From Planctomycetota bacterium (GTDB lineage: Bacteria > Planctomycetota > Planctomycetia > Pirellulales > Lacipirellulaceae): a DNA stretch of 64,000 nucleotides. A program made the translations under genes and the position numbers. Below are positions 52,288 to 60,352 of this stretch, one piece after another; position 1 is the stretch's first letter; every line of letters begins with the position of its first letter. The stretch spans positions 1 to 64,000 of the forward strand of contig JAJDEE010000089.1 in NCBI GenBank assembly GCA_029259975.1, written 5' to 3'. The notes under the pieces were generated by a model that was given only the letters and a program-made list of their open reading frames with translations, was not told the origin of the DNA and made no database searches.

Positions 52288-53439
52288 TTATCCTCCCACC
52301 GCAATTTCCTCGCCCACCCGCCAACCCGATTCGTCCCGCTCGACGCGCCGATATAGCGTGTCGCGCTCGACTGGCTCGCGTCCCGCCTCTTCAATCACAC
52401 GGCGAATTTTCTCGACGCTCAGCACCTCTGGCGTCTCGGCACCGGCGTCGTGATAAATCAGCTCGTGACGAACCGTTCCGTCGATGTCGTCGGCTCCGTA
52501 CGACAGCGCCACTTGCGCAGTCCCCACGCCGAGCATGATCCAGTACGCTTTCACGTGCGGCACATTGTCGAGCATCAAGCGGCTGATCGCCATTGTTCGC
52601 AGGTCCATCGGCCCCGAGGGCTTAGTGATGTGGCTCAGGCCGGTGTTCTCCGGATGAAATGCCAACGGGATGAACGTCTGAAAGCCGCCCCAACCTTTCT
52701 GCAACGAGGTATCTTGTAGTTCGCGCAGACGAATGAGATGGTCGATCCGGTGGTACGGTTTTTCGATATGCCCGTACAGCATCGTACAGTTGCTCCGCAG
52801 CCCCAGCTCGTGAGCCGTGCGATGCGATTCAAACCAACGGCTGCTGTCCGCCTTGTGCTCGCAAATTTGGTTACGCACCTCGGGATGAAAAATCTCGGCC
52901 CCGCCACCGGTGCAACTGCCCAAGCCAGCATCCATCATATCTTGCAAGACCCAACGAATTGACTTGCCCGTTTGCCGAGCAAACCAATCGATCTCGACCG
53001 GCGTCCACGCCTTGAGATGCAGCGTCGGAAAATTCTCGTGCAGCAAACTCACCACGTTGCGATACCAATCGTACTTCGCCTGATGATGCAGTCCGCCCAC
53101 GATGTGCATCTCGGTCGACCCGGCGCTGACGGCCTCTTGCCCGCGCGCCAAAATCTGCTCGTCCGACATCGCGTAGCCCTTGGCGTCGCGCAAGTCCGAT
53201 CGAAACGCGCAAAACGTACAACGATAGACGCAAATGTTGGTCGGATTCAGATGTGTGTTGATGTTGTAGTACGCAAAATTGCCGTTCTTGCGTTCGCGCA
53301 CCAAATTGGCTAGCTCGCCAAGCTCGGGCAGCGGCACGTCGTTGCTGTACAGCAGCACACCATCGTCCAGCGTCAGGCGCTCGCCCGCTTCGACTTTTTC
53401 GCGGATCGGTAGGAGAATTGGAGAAGATGTGCGTAACAT
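52288..53439 (-). CDS. mqnE: Aminofutalosine synthase (radical SAM)
   Basis: The product has 383 residues from ATG 53439; the frame opens further up to 53541 without support. The radical-SAM cluster motif ICVYRCTFCAF (CxxxCxxC) lies near residue 70. Other hallmarks are TEMHIVGGLHH, HLKAWTPVEIDWFARQTGKS, GGGAEIF and IPLAFHPENTGL. These match MqnE, which joins 3-(1-carboxyvinyloxy)benzoate to SAM-derived adenosyl in the futalosine pathway. Genes for prenylation, decarboxylation and methylation follow upstream on the same strand, interrupted by a toxin-antitoxin pair. Confidence 0.9.
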   Translation of the reverse strand: MLRTSSPILLPIREKVEAGERLTLDDGVLLYSNDVPLPELGELANLVRERKNGNFAYYNINTHLNPTNICVYRCTFCAFRSDLRDAKGYAMSDEQILARGQEAVSAGSTEMHIVGGLHHQAKYDWYRNVVSLLHENFPTLHLKAWTPVEIDWFARQTGKSIRWVLQDMMDAGLGSCTGGGAEIFHPEVRNQICEHKADSSRWFESHRTAHELGLRSNCTMLYGHIEKPYHRIDHLIRLRELQDTSLQKGWGGFQTFIPLAFHPENTGLSHITKPSGPMDLRTMAISRLMLDNVPHVKAYWIMLGVGTAQVALSYGADDIDGTVRHELIYHDAGAETPEVLSVEKIRRVIEEAGREPVERDTLYRRVERDESGWRVGEEIAVGG

Positions 53440-53468
53440 GCTTTTTGCTATTAAAAGTGAAAGGGAGA

Positions 53469-53813
53469 CTAGCCATCGGCTTCCAGTAGAAACTGAATCT
53501 TCGCGAGCAGACCCGGAATATCTTTTTTGGCAATATCCCAAATGAGATCCGTGTTCAGGATATCGTATCCATGCACCAAGATATTGCGAAATCCGATAAT
53601 ATCTTCCCAGCGGTCTACTTGCTGGGCAATTTCTGGGGCAACCCGATGTAACTGGTTCAGGGCCTCGCCAACAGTTATCAATTCTCGTTCAATCGCAAAC
53701 CTGAGTATGAGGTCCTGCTCAAACTCCTCACGCTGTCGATTAGCGAGGGTACTCACAACAAACTCCGCTGCAAGTTTCATATCGCCAAGGAACTTGAGAG
53801 GATCATTTGTCAT
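53469..53813 (-). CDS. hepT: HepT-family (DUF86) toxin
   Basis: The product has 114 residues from ATG 53813. It is a four-helix HEPN protein; FRNILVHGYD gives the Rx4HxY motif of HepT ribonucleases. ELITVGEALNQLHRVAPEIA is the usual preceding segment. Its start overlaps the mntA stop by 11 bases. In known pairs MntA AMPylates a HepT Tyr and silences it. The next gene downstream is mqnE. Confidence 0.9.
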   Translation of the reverse strand: MTNDPLKFLGDMKLAAEFVVSTLANRQREEFEQDLILRFAIERELITVGEALNQLHRVAPEIAQQVDRWEDIIGFRNILVHGYDILNTDLIWDIAKKDIPGLLAKIQFLLEADG

Positions 53814-54111
53814 AGATGTGCGTCCGACTTTTGTTGACCGTCTCGATGAAATACGGATTCCGCATCGATTTGGCACACACCAAATCAACCGATCGTCCGA
53901 ACAGATCCTCCAACCCGTGGAGAAAATCGAAATACTGATGGAAAGAATTTGTAGACTCTAGCCGCTCGAACTCGACCAAAAAATCAAGATCACTCGTCGC
54001 TTCATCAAATTTGTCGGTTGCGGCCGATCCAAACAACTCCAGCTTCGTAACACCGTGCTGCACGCACAACGCCTCAATCTCTAGAATTTTGTCTTTGACG
54101 AACGCGACCAT
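53803..54111 (-). CDS. mntA: MntA-family antitoxin nucleotidyltransferase
   Basis: The product has 102 residues with the minimal nucleotidyltransferase motif: LELFGSAATDKFDEATSDLD, that is GS followed by DxD, near residue 25. The third acidic residue is in SVDLVCAKSMR. The size is typical. It is translated first, overlapping hepT, the normal antitoxin-toxin order. It should AMPylate and neutralise HepT. Confidence 0.9.
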   Translation of the reverse strand: MVAFVKDKILEIEALCVQHGVTKLELFGSAATDKFDEATSDLDFLVEFERLESTNSFHQYFDFLHGLEDLFGRSVDLVCAKSMRNPYFIETVNKSRTHIYDK

Positions 54112-54159
54112 AAGTATTCCTAACTTCAGGGGGCCCTAACCGTAGAGGAAATTCCATTA

Positions 54160-55155
54160 TCACCCACCCCCCAGCCACAGGTCTAGGGTTCCAACCGCAA
54201 ACAGACCTAAACTAATCACTGCATTCACATTAAAAAAGGCCGTATTCACCCGATCCAAGTCATCGGGGCGAACCACCGCATGCTCGTAAACCAATAATCC
54301 CCCCACCGCCACAACGGCTGCCCAATACAACACCCCAAACGGCGGAAACACCAACGGCAACACCGCCAACAGCAACACCGCCACCGCGTGACAACCGGCC
54401 GCCAGCCACAAAGCCCAAGCAATCCCCAGCCGCGCAGGCACGCTCTGCAGCTTGGCCTCGCAGTCGAATTCAAAATCTTGGCAGGCATAGATGATATCAA
54501 ATCCCGTCACCCAGGCTGCCACCGCCCCGCCAAGCACCAGCGCCGGCAACAAATCAATCGGATTTGCCAGCACAGCTTCGCCGCGAATGGCAATCCAAGC
54601 CGCCACCGGTGACATCGCCAATGCTGTGCCAAGCCAAAAATGGGCGAGCGAGGTAAACCGTTTGGTGTAGCTGTAACCGCACAAAAATGCCAACACGGGC
54701 ACCGAGAGGTAGAGCGGCAATCGGTTCGGCAGAAAAAGTAGCGTGCTGGCGATAAAGGCCGCGCCGCATGCGAGCGCGAAGGCGGTTACTTGCCACACAC
54801 TCAAGATGCCGGCTGGGAGGTGGCGCTGCGCTGTCCGTGGGTTCCCAGCATCAATCTTGCGATCGACCAACCGATTAAACGCCATCGCGGCGCTGCGCGC
54901 GGTGATCATGCAGAGCAAGATGCCGAGAAGTTCCTGCCAACGGATGGCAAATGGAAAGGGGCCTACTTGCATGAAAACTACCGTCGGGCCCGAACTACCA
55001 CCAATTACACTAAGCGTATGAACCTTTCCAGTTTGCGGGAATTCAATCGCTCGTAATCGCCAAGCCGTCACCGCCGCCAACAGCGCGAATGGCAACGCGA
55101 AGATTGTGTGGCTGAAGCGGATCAGCGAAAGGAGATGATTGATGGTTTTGAACAT
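54160..55155 (-). CDS. mqnP: UbiA-family prenyltransferase (probable MqnP, menaquinone)
   Basis: The product has 331 residues with eight or nine predicted helices. The two Asp-rich motifs are NRLVDRKIDAGNPRTAQRH (first NxxxDxxxD) near residue 112 and YACQDFEFDCEAK (second) near residue 230. The opening LIRFSHTIFALPFALLAAV is typical of UbiA. It attaches a polyprenyl chain to the 1,4-dihydroxy-6-naphthoate-derived ring. Assignment to the futalosine branch rests on context: mqnE, UbiX-type and menG genes share the strand. A haem O synthase is less likely. Confidence 0.82.
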   Translation of the reverse strand: MFKTINHLLSLIRFSHTIFALPFALLAAVTAWRLRAIEFPQTGKVHTLSVIGGSSGPTVVFMQVGPFPFAIRWQELLGILLCMITARSAAMAFNRLVDRKIDAGNPRTAQRHLPAGILSVWQVTAFALACGAAFIASTLLFLPNRLPLYLSVPVLAFLCGYSYTKRFTSLAHFWLGTALAMSPVAAWIAIRGEAVLANPIDLLPALVLGGAVAAWVTGFDIIYACQDFEFDCEAKLQSVPARLGIAWALWLAAGCHAVAVLLLAVLPLVFPPFGVLYWAAVVAVGGLLVYEHAVVRPDDLDRVNTAFFNVNAVISLGLFAVGTLDLWLGGG

Positions 55156-55167
55156 ACGAAAAAAGCC

Positions 55168-55234
55168 TCACGCAAAGGCGCGAAGGCGCAAAGGACATGC
55201 TGTTTTTTCTTTGCGCCTTCGCGCTTTTGCGTGA
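55168..55234. repeat. Palindromic intergenic repeat, family E (copy 1)
   Basis: Arms 55168-55193 (TCACGCAAAGGCGCGAAGGC...) and 55209-55234 pair over 26 bases with one mismatch and a 15-base loop. It fills the gap between the prenyltransferase and UbiX-type genes. Copy 2 is at 57793-57867. Confidence 0.85.
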
Positions 55235-55235
55235 T

Positions 55236-55925
55236 TCATTCCTGCCCCCAACGATTCATCAGGCAATTATCCACGCCCAGCTGATCGCAAACCCGCGCGA
55301 CCATAAAATCGACCAAGTCGCGCAGCGTCGTCACGCCGTGGTACCAGCCCGGCGAAGCTGGCATTACCACCGCCCCGGCTTGCGTCGCCAAACGCATGTT
55401 CTCGATATGCGGCAACGACAGCGGCGTCTCGCGCGGCACCAATATCAGCTTGCGCCGTTCCTTGAGATGCACTTCGGCGGCACGTTGGATGAGACTGCTC
55501 GCTGCGCCGCGGGCAATCGCGCTGAGAGTCGTGCCCGAGCAGGGACAAACGACCATCCCCATCGTCAAAAACGAACCACTGGCGGTCGGAGCTTTCAAAT
55601 CTTGAAAGTGGTGGTAGTGTAACTCGCCAAGACGACCTGCTTCGGCGGAGAGCACATTGCTGTCGGCCGTGCCAATGCCGGCACTCACCTGGAGCAATCG
55701 AATCTTGCTATCCTCGGCCGACGCCACGTTGTCGAGCATCAAGTCGGACGCTTTGAATTTTTTGAGGTTGACCTTCAGCCCCATTTCTTCGTCGATCACT
55801 TGCGCGCCGCTCGGGCTGATCGACAAATGCACATCGTGTCCTGTAGCCAACAGCACTTCCACTAAGCGAACCGCGTAAACGGCCCCGCTCGCTCCCGTGA
55901 TTCCCACGCAAATGTTTTTGTTCAT
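55236..55925 (-). CDS. ubiX: UbiX-type flavin prenyltransferase
   Basis: The product has 229 residues, slightly long for the family. The flavin-binding GITGASGAVYAVRLVEVLL is at the N-terminus, with HLSISPSGAQV after it. Later blocks are GSFLTMGMVVCPCSGTTLSA and LVPRETPLSLPHIENM, diagnostic of UbiX/Pad1. It makes prenylated FMN for a UbiD-type decarboxylase, needed in the futalosine pathway after prenylation. No UbiD-type gene is in the window. It lies between mqnP and menG on the same strand. Confidence 0.92.
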   Translation of the reverse strand: MNKNICVGITGASGAVYAVRLVEVLLATGHDVHLSISPSGAQVIDEEMGLKVNLKKFKASDLMLDNVASAEDSKIRLLQVSAGIGTADSNVLSAEAGRLGELHYHHFQDLKAPTASGSFLTMGMVVCPCSGTTLSAIARGAASSLIQRAAEVHLKERRKLILVPRETPLSLPHIENMRLATQAGAVVMPASPGWYHGVTTLRDLVDFMVARVCDQLGVDNCLMNRWGQE

Positions 55926-55968
55926 AGTGGTTCTGTTTTGTTAACTTCGGCGAGGCGTAGCTCGCCGG

Positions 55969-56748
55969 TTATTTTTTCTTTATTCTCTCCGGTCCCTTAC
56001 GGTCGCGGTTCGCTTTTTTTCCAACATGCGGTTCGCCTTTTTTTCCAACATACAATGTTGCCACCCCGAGCGTTAGCCCGCGATACCAAACCTCGCTCAG
56101 TCCCGCCGTTCGCATTCGCTTGGCCAATTGCTCACCTTGGGGAAACTGACCGACACTCTCGGGCAAGTAATTGTAAGCACTTTGGGCATTGCGGGCGAGT
56201 AGCTGGCCGATTCGCGGCAGCACGTTGCGAAAGTACCAACCATAAACCGCCTTGAACGGCTGCCATTCGGGCGACGAAAACTCCAGCACCGCCACCTGTC
56301 CGCCGGGGGCACAAACACGGACCATCTCGGCCAGCCCGACATCGGTCTCCGCGACGTTCCGCAAACCAAAGGCGACCGACACGATGTCGAATTGATCGTC
56401 TTCGAGCGGAATCTTCATCGCGTCGGCTTCGACAAAATTGACTGCACCGTTGGCTCCCGACTTAACGGATTTTTGCCGACCCAGCACCAGCATCTCATGA
56501 CAAAAATCAGCTCCTACGATCTCTGCCTGGCCGCCCGCCGCCCGATGATACGCCAGCGCCAAGTCGCCCGTGCCAGTGCAAACGTCAAGAATCTTCATCC
56601 CCGACTTCGGCGGCACACTCCGCACCGTCCGCCACCGCCAGTAGCGATCGACGTTGAGCGACAGCAAATGATTCAGAAAATCGTACCGCCCAGCGATCTC
56701 CCCAAACATCTTCCGCACGCGAGGAGCAGATTTATCAACCGTCGTCAT
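55969..56748 (-). CDS. menG: Demethylmenaquinone methyltransferase (UbiE/MenG)
   Basis: The product has 259 residues. The SAM motif ILDVCTGTGDLAL lies near residue 52, then EIVGADFCHEMLVLGRQK, VSVAFGLRNVAETDVGLAEM and VAVLEFSSPEWQPFKAVYGW, all diagnostic of UbiE/MenG. It methylates demethylmenaquinone. The normal end SLTLGVATLYVG is followed by about 20 extra Lys-rich residues encoded by a small tandem duplication (56006-56028 and 56029-56052). The two copies differ by one base, so the second half of the tail is in a shifted frame. Confidence 0.95.
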   Translation of the reverse strand: MTTVDKSAPRVRKMFGEIAGRYDFLNHLLSLNVDRYWRWRTVRSVPPKSGMKILDVCTGTGDLALAYHRAAGGQAEIVGADFCHEMLVLGRQKSVKSGANGAVNFVEADAMKIPLEDDQFDIVSVAFGLRNVAETDVGLAEMVRVCAPGGQVAVLEFSSPEWQPFKAVYGWYFRNVLPRIGQLLARNAQSAYNYLPESVGQFPQGEQLAKRMRTAGLSEVWYRGLTLGVATLYVGKKGEPHVGKKANRDRKGPERIKKK

Positions 56749-56770
56749 GGTGAAATGGTATTTCGTAAAA

Positions 56771-56878
56771 AATAGAACGCGGAGGGACGCAGATGAAACG
56801 GATTAGCACCGATAAAGAAAGATTGGACGGGGGGGATCCGCGTTCATCCGCTAAATCCGCGTCCCTCCGCGTCCTATT
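56771..56878. repeat. Palindromic intergenic repeat, family D (copy 2)
   Basis: AATAGAACGCGGAGGGACGC (56771-56790) is the near-perfect inverse of 56859-56878. The interior has more degenerate pairing (GATCCGCG...). It resembles 39439-39620. It lies between the divergent menG and comB genes. Confidence 0.75.
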
Positions 56879-56966
56879 CTTAACCACCCATTCTTTCTTG
56901 AGCAGTATCGCATTAGAATAGCCGCTCTGCTAGCGCTAACCGAAAGCTATCCGCACAATTAACTTC

Positions 56967-57740
56967 ATGCCACAAATCGCCGTCCACTATCTGCCGCATT
57001 TCGTCGCCGAATCCGACCTCGCCGACAGCACCGTGATCGTGGTCGACCTGCTGCGCGCCTCAACGACCATTTGCCAAGCCCTCACCGCCGGCGCAAAATG
57101 CGTCATCCCCAGCCTCGAAATCGACGAAACCTTCGCCAAAGCAGCTGCCCACGTCAATAAACATGGCGAGCGTTGCAAAATCCTCCTCGGCGGCGAACGG
57201 GGCGGCCAGCCGATCGAAGGTTTTGATCTCGGCAATTCGCCGCTCGACTACACCGCCGAGCGCGTTTTCGGACAGACCGTGCTTTTTACCTCGACCAACG
57301 GCACCAAAGCCCTCGCCCATGCGAGGCTGGCCGAGCGAGTGCTGATTGGCGCCGCCATCAACCGGCAAGCGATCGTTGACGCGGTCGCCAGCGCCCCGCG
57401 CATCGATATCCTCTGCGCCGGCACCGGCGGCAAAGTGACCCGCGAAGACATTTTGGCCGCCGGCGCCATCGCCAGCCAGCTCCAAGCCCTTCACAAGAAT
57501 CGCAGTACCAACGAATGGTGCGACGCGGCGAGCCGCGAATGGCAAGAACTCCTCACCACCGCCCGCGCGCTCGGGCGCACGCCCAGCGAGCAATTCGCCC
57601 ACGAGCTACGCGACACCCTCGGCGGCAAAAACCTGCTCGCCCTCGGCTACGACGACGATCTTCAATTCTGCGCCCAGCTTGACGCCCACAACATCGTCCC
57701 TGAACTAGACCACACCACCGGCCAAATCAAGCTCCCATAG
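56967..57740 (+). CDS. comB: 2-phosphosulfolactate phosphatase (ComB family)
   Basis: The product has 257 residues, normal for the family. Typical blocks are STVIVVDLLRASTTICQALT, LLGGERGGQPIEGFDLGNSP, TVLFTSTNGTKAL and ILCAGTGGKVTREDILAAGA. The archaeal enzyme dephosphorylates 2-phosphosulfolactate in coenzyme M synthesis. Bacteria with this gene usually lack coenzyme M, so the bacterial role may be sulfolactate-related. No other sulfonate gene is adjacent. The codon use is very GC-rich compared with the PEP-CTERM region. Confidence 0.9.
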   Translation: MPQIAVHYLPHFVAESDLADSTVIVVDLLRASTTICQALTAGAKCVIPSLEIDETFAKAAAHVNKHGERCKILLGGERGGQPIEGFDLGNSPLDYTAERVFGQTVLFTSTNGTKALAHARLAERVLIGAAINRQAIVDAVASAPRIDILCAGTGGKVTREDILAAGAIASQLQALHKNRSTNEWCDAASREWQELLTTARALGRTPSEQFAHELRDTLGGKNLLALGYDDDLQFCAQLDAHNIVPELDHTTGQIKLP

Positions 57741-57792
57741 ACGACTAGGCGATTCCGAAGCTAGAATGGCCAGCTTGTAAGTACTCAATTTC

Positions 57793-57867
57793 TCACGCAA
57801 AGGCGCGAAGACGCAAAGAAAAAGAAGGTGGTAGCGTTTTTCTTTGCGTCTTCGCGCCTTTGCGTGA
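57793..57867. repeat. Palindromic intergenic repeat, family E (copy 2)
   Basis: Arms 57793-57818 (TCACGCAAAGGCGCGAAGAC...) and 57842-57867 are perfect 26-base inverted repeats with a 23-base loop. It lies between comB and the glycyl-tRNA synthetase gene. Confidence 0.88.
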
Positions 57868-57907
57868 TTTTTTCTTTCAAGATTCCCTCCATAGAAGCAG
57901 CATTCCC

Positions 57908-59581
57908 ATGGAAATGGAAAAACTCGTCTCTCTCTGCAAACGCAGAGGGTTCCTCTTTCAGTCAAGCGAAATCTACGGCGGCATCCAAGGCTTTTGGGAC
58001 TACGGCCCGCTTGGCGTCGAGCTGAAAAAGAACATCAAAGACGCTTGGTGGCGAGACATGGTCACCGCCCACGACGAGCTAGCCATCGCCGACGGCGCGC
58101 CGACTACCCACGAAATGACCGGCCTCGACTGCTCGATTATTATGCACCCGCAGGTGTGGAAGGTCTCGGGGCACTTCGACCTCTTCGCAGACATGATGGT
58201 CGACTGCCGAGAAACTAACGGACGATTTCGATACGACCAGTTGCGCGGACGTTGGGTTACCTGCACTGGGAAAAAAGCGAAAGGGCAAACAAAGCAGCTC
58301 ACTGCCGGCACCATCGAAGCGAAGCCACAAGAATTCGAGAAGGTTTTCGTTCTAACTAAAGCTGAAGCCGAAGAAGAGCTAGCCGATCTTGAACGAGCCG
58401 CTTTGAAAGCATTCAATATCCGATCTAAAGACGCTAGCAAACTCCAATGGGAAGGCGAAGTCGTATCGTTTGAGACAATTAGCAACTTCGAGAACGTCCT
58501 TGGCCCAGGTGCAAAACGTGTTGGCACACTTACCGAACCCCGTGATTTTAACTTGATGCTGGAGTCCCACGCTGGCCCACTTAAAAGTGACGACAACAAG
58601 GTCTTCCTCCGCCCCGAGACGGCCCAAGGCATCTTCGTCAACTTCAAAAACGTCGTTGACAGCACCCGCGTTCGCATTCCCTTCGGCATCGCCCAAGTTG
58701 GCAAAAGCTTTCGCAACGAGATCACGCCACGCAACTTTACGTTTAGGTCGCGGGAGTTCGAGCAGATGGAAATCGAGTTCTTCTGCCACCCCGACTCGTC
58801 GGCCGACTGGTACAAATACTGGCGTGACTGCCGCTTTAAGTGGTACCAAGACCTCGGCCTCGCCGGCGAGCGGCTGCAACTGCGCGATCACGACCCCGAC
58901 GAGCTAAGCCACTACAGCACCGGCACCGCCGACATCGAATACGCCTTTCCGTTTTTGCCCGAAGGCGAATACGGCGAACTCGAAGGCATCGCTCACCGCG
59001 GCGATTTCGATCTGCGTAGCCACATGGAAGGCAAACTCGACCCAAACAGCTGCCCGCTAGAAGTCGAGCTGAATGAGAAGGGAAAACCGAAGTACAAAGG
59101 CAGCGGCCGCGATCTCACCTATCGCGACCCCGTCTCCAACGAGCGTTTTACGCCGCACGTCATCGAGCCATCCGCCGGCGCCGACCGCGCCACGCTCGCC
59201 TTTTTGTGCGAAGCCTACACCGAAGACGAGCAGCCCGACGACAAAGGAAAAATGCAGACTCGCATCGTGATGAAATTTCACCCGCGCATCGCGCCAATCA
59301 AGGCGGCTGTTTTTCCGTTGGTGAAGAAGGACGGCATGCCCGAGATCGCCAAAGACATCTACCGTGCCCTGAAAAAGCAATTCCCCGCCTTCTACGACGA
59401 AGGCGGAGCCATCGGACGCCGCTACCGTCGCCAAGACGAAGTCGGTACTCCCTATTGCATCACCGTCGATGGCCAAACCCTCACCGACCAAACCGTCACC
59501 ATCCGCGACCGCGATACACTGGAGCAGTGGCGCGTAAAAATTGATGACGTGGTTGAGGAAATCGCCGGGCGCGTGACGTAG
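57908..59581 (+). CDS. glyS: Glycyl-tRNA synthetase (single-chain, alpha2 type)
   Basis: The product has 557 residues from ATG 57908 (MEMEKLVSLCKRRGFLFQSS); an in-frame start at 57860 lies within the repeat and is unlikely. It is class II. The N-terminal motif IQGFWDYGPLGVELKKNIKD opens motif 1. Motif 2 is FRNEITPRNFTFRSREFEQM, and motif 3 is GADRATLAFLCEAY. The anticodon-binding domain begins HPRIAPIKAAVFPLVKK. It charges tRNA-Gly with glycine. The insertion between 58190 and 58560 (LTAGTIEAKPQEFEKVFVLT) is less GC-rich than the rest of the gene, a sign of a variable insert. Confidence 0.95.
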   Translation: MEMEKLVSLCKRRGFLFQSSEIYGGIQGFWDYGPLGVELKKNIKDAWWRDMVTAHDELAIADGAPTTHEMTGLDCSIIMHPQVWKVSGHFDLFADMMVDCRETNGRFRYDQLRGRWVTCTGKKAKGQTKQLTAGTIEAKPQEFEKVFVLTKAEAEEELADLERAALKAFNIRSKDASKLQWEGEVVSFETISNFENVLGPGAKRVGTLTEPRDFNLMLESHAGPLKSDDNKVFLRPETAQGIFVNFKNVVDSTRVRIPFGIAQVGKSFRNEITPRNFTFRSREFEQMEIEFFCHPDSSADWYKYWRDCRFKWYQDLGLAGERLQLRDHDPDELSHYSTGTADIEYAFPFLPEGEYGELEGIAHRGDFDLRSHMEGKLDPNSCPLEVELNEKGKPKYKGSGRDLTYRDPVSNERFTPHVIEPSAGADRATLAFLCEAYTEDEQPDDKGKMQTRIVMKFHPRIAPIKAAVFPLVKKDGMPEIAKDIYRALKKQFPAFYDEGGAIGRRYRRQDEVGTPYCITVDGQTLTDQTVTIRDRDTLEQWRVKIDDVVEEIAGRVT

Positions 59582-59588
59582 CAGTAAG

Positions 59589-59768
59589 CTATTCCTGCTT
59601 GCCTTGCAAATGTGCTACGAAAAGCACTATGCCGACAGCGACGACGGCCAAGCCGCATTCGTCGACAATACTCCAGCGTTTTACGTCAGGCATTGATTCG
59701 GCAAGTGTTCCTGCTGCTGCCATGATGGCTCCGGCAAGAACAATAAGGCTTATTGCGATCAATTTCAT
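59589..59768 (-). CDS. Small two-helix membrane protein
   Basis: The product has 59 residues from ATG 59768 (MKLIAISLIVLAGAIMAAAG). Two hydrophobic segments are separated by ESMPDVKRWSIVDECG. It ends LFVAHLQGKQE. The upstream extension to 59852 has no good start. It converges with the glycyl-tRNA synthetase gene and follows the BrnT unit on the same strand. The function is unknown. Confidence 0.5.
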   Translation of the reverse strand: MKLIAISLIVLAGAIMAAAGTLAESMPDVKRWSIVDECGLAVVAVGIVLFVAHLQGKQE

Positions 59769-59803
59769 AGAGCCGGTCCTGTCGAAATTGTTAGTGCATA
59801 AGT

Positions 59804-60031
59804 TCAAAGATTGGTAAAACGCCCAGCATCTTCGGCGAGGCGAATCACCCACCGCAGTGCCTCGTTGACGGACTCTTCATCAGGGAATTTTTTTGCAACG
59901 TCGGGGGCGATGCGGATGATGTTCGTCCCGGCTGCATATCTGTCAGCATACTTTCCGCGAACGCCGCCTTTCAGCTCCGATTCATCGTATTCGGGGCGTA
60001 GCTCATCATTTTTTGCATTAACCATTTTCAT
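59804..60031 (-). CDS. Antitoxin paired with BrnT
   Basis: The product has 75 residues from ATG 60031; ATG 60025 is also possible. The sequence ELRPEYDESELKGGVRGKYA, then GTNIIRIAPDVAKKFPDEES and VNEALRWVIRL, is the typical short antitoxin found after BrnT-type toxins in cyanobacteria and planctomycetes (recalled family pattern). It overlaps the brnT stop by 14 bases. It should neutralise BrnT and repress the pair. Confidence 0.8.
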   Translation of the reverse strand: MKMVNAKNDELRPEYDESELKGGVRGKYADRYAAGTNIIRIAPDVAKKFPDEESVNEALRWVIRLAEDAGRFTNL

Positions 60032-60290
60032 AAATCTTTCGCTCAGGACGAGTTGTTTTGCGAGCACTAATGATTCGTATGCTGTCGTCTCTATCTGTGT
60101 GCGAAACAATCAGCAGCGAATCATCCGCTGATGCCCCAATGGTAATGTATCGATCCTCATTCTCTGAATGATCGGGGTCATAAAAAGTGCACGACAGAGG
60201 ATCGCCAAATACCGTCGAGGCATGTGCAAAAGAAATGCCATGTTTTTCGAAGTTGATTCTTGCCTTATCAGCGTCCCACTCAAATTCCAT
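60018..60290 (-). CDS. brnT: BrnT-family ribonuclease toxin
   Basis: The product has 90 residues from ATG 60290 (AGGTCGGTAAG upstream). It opens MEFEWDADKARINFEKHGIS and continues FAHASTVFGDPLSCTFYDPD, RYITIGASADDSLLIVSHTD and IRIISARKTTRPERKIYE, the complete BrnT signature. BrnT is a RelE-like RNase. The order toxin then antitoxin is normal for BrnT/BrnA. The upstream flank carries a family C half palindrome. Confidence 0.93.
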   Translation of the reverse strand: MEFEWDADKARINFEKHGISFAHASTVFGDPLSCTFYDPDHSENEDRYITIGASADDSLLIVSHTDRDDSIRIISARKTTRPERKIYENG

Positions 60291-60332
60291 CTTACCGACC
60301 TCGAATCTCTGAAACAAGCCTGTTGTTGCCCA

Positions 60333-60352
60333 CCGGCAGAGCCGGGGGCTAC
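60333..60352. repeat. Family C palindrome, half copy
   Basis: CCGGCAGAGCCGGGGGCTAC matches the right arm at 52254-52273 (CCGGCAGAGCCAGGGGCTAC) with one difference. It supplies the stop codon of the 60349-61116 gene. Confidence 0.75.

Noticed and set aside
53439..53541. Upstream extension of mqnE
   Set aside because: The extension runs into hepT and has no family similarity; ATG 53439 fits the family start.
58000..58815. 271-codon minus-strand open frame inside glycyl-tRNA synthetase
   Set aside because: The sense strand encodes class II synthetase motifs; the antisense product has no recognisable content.
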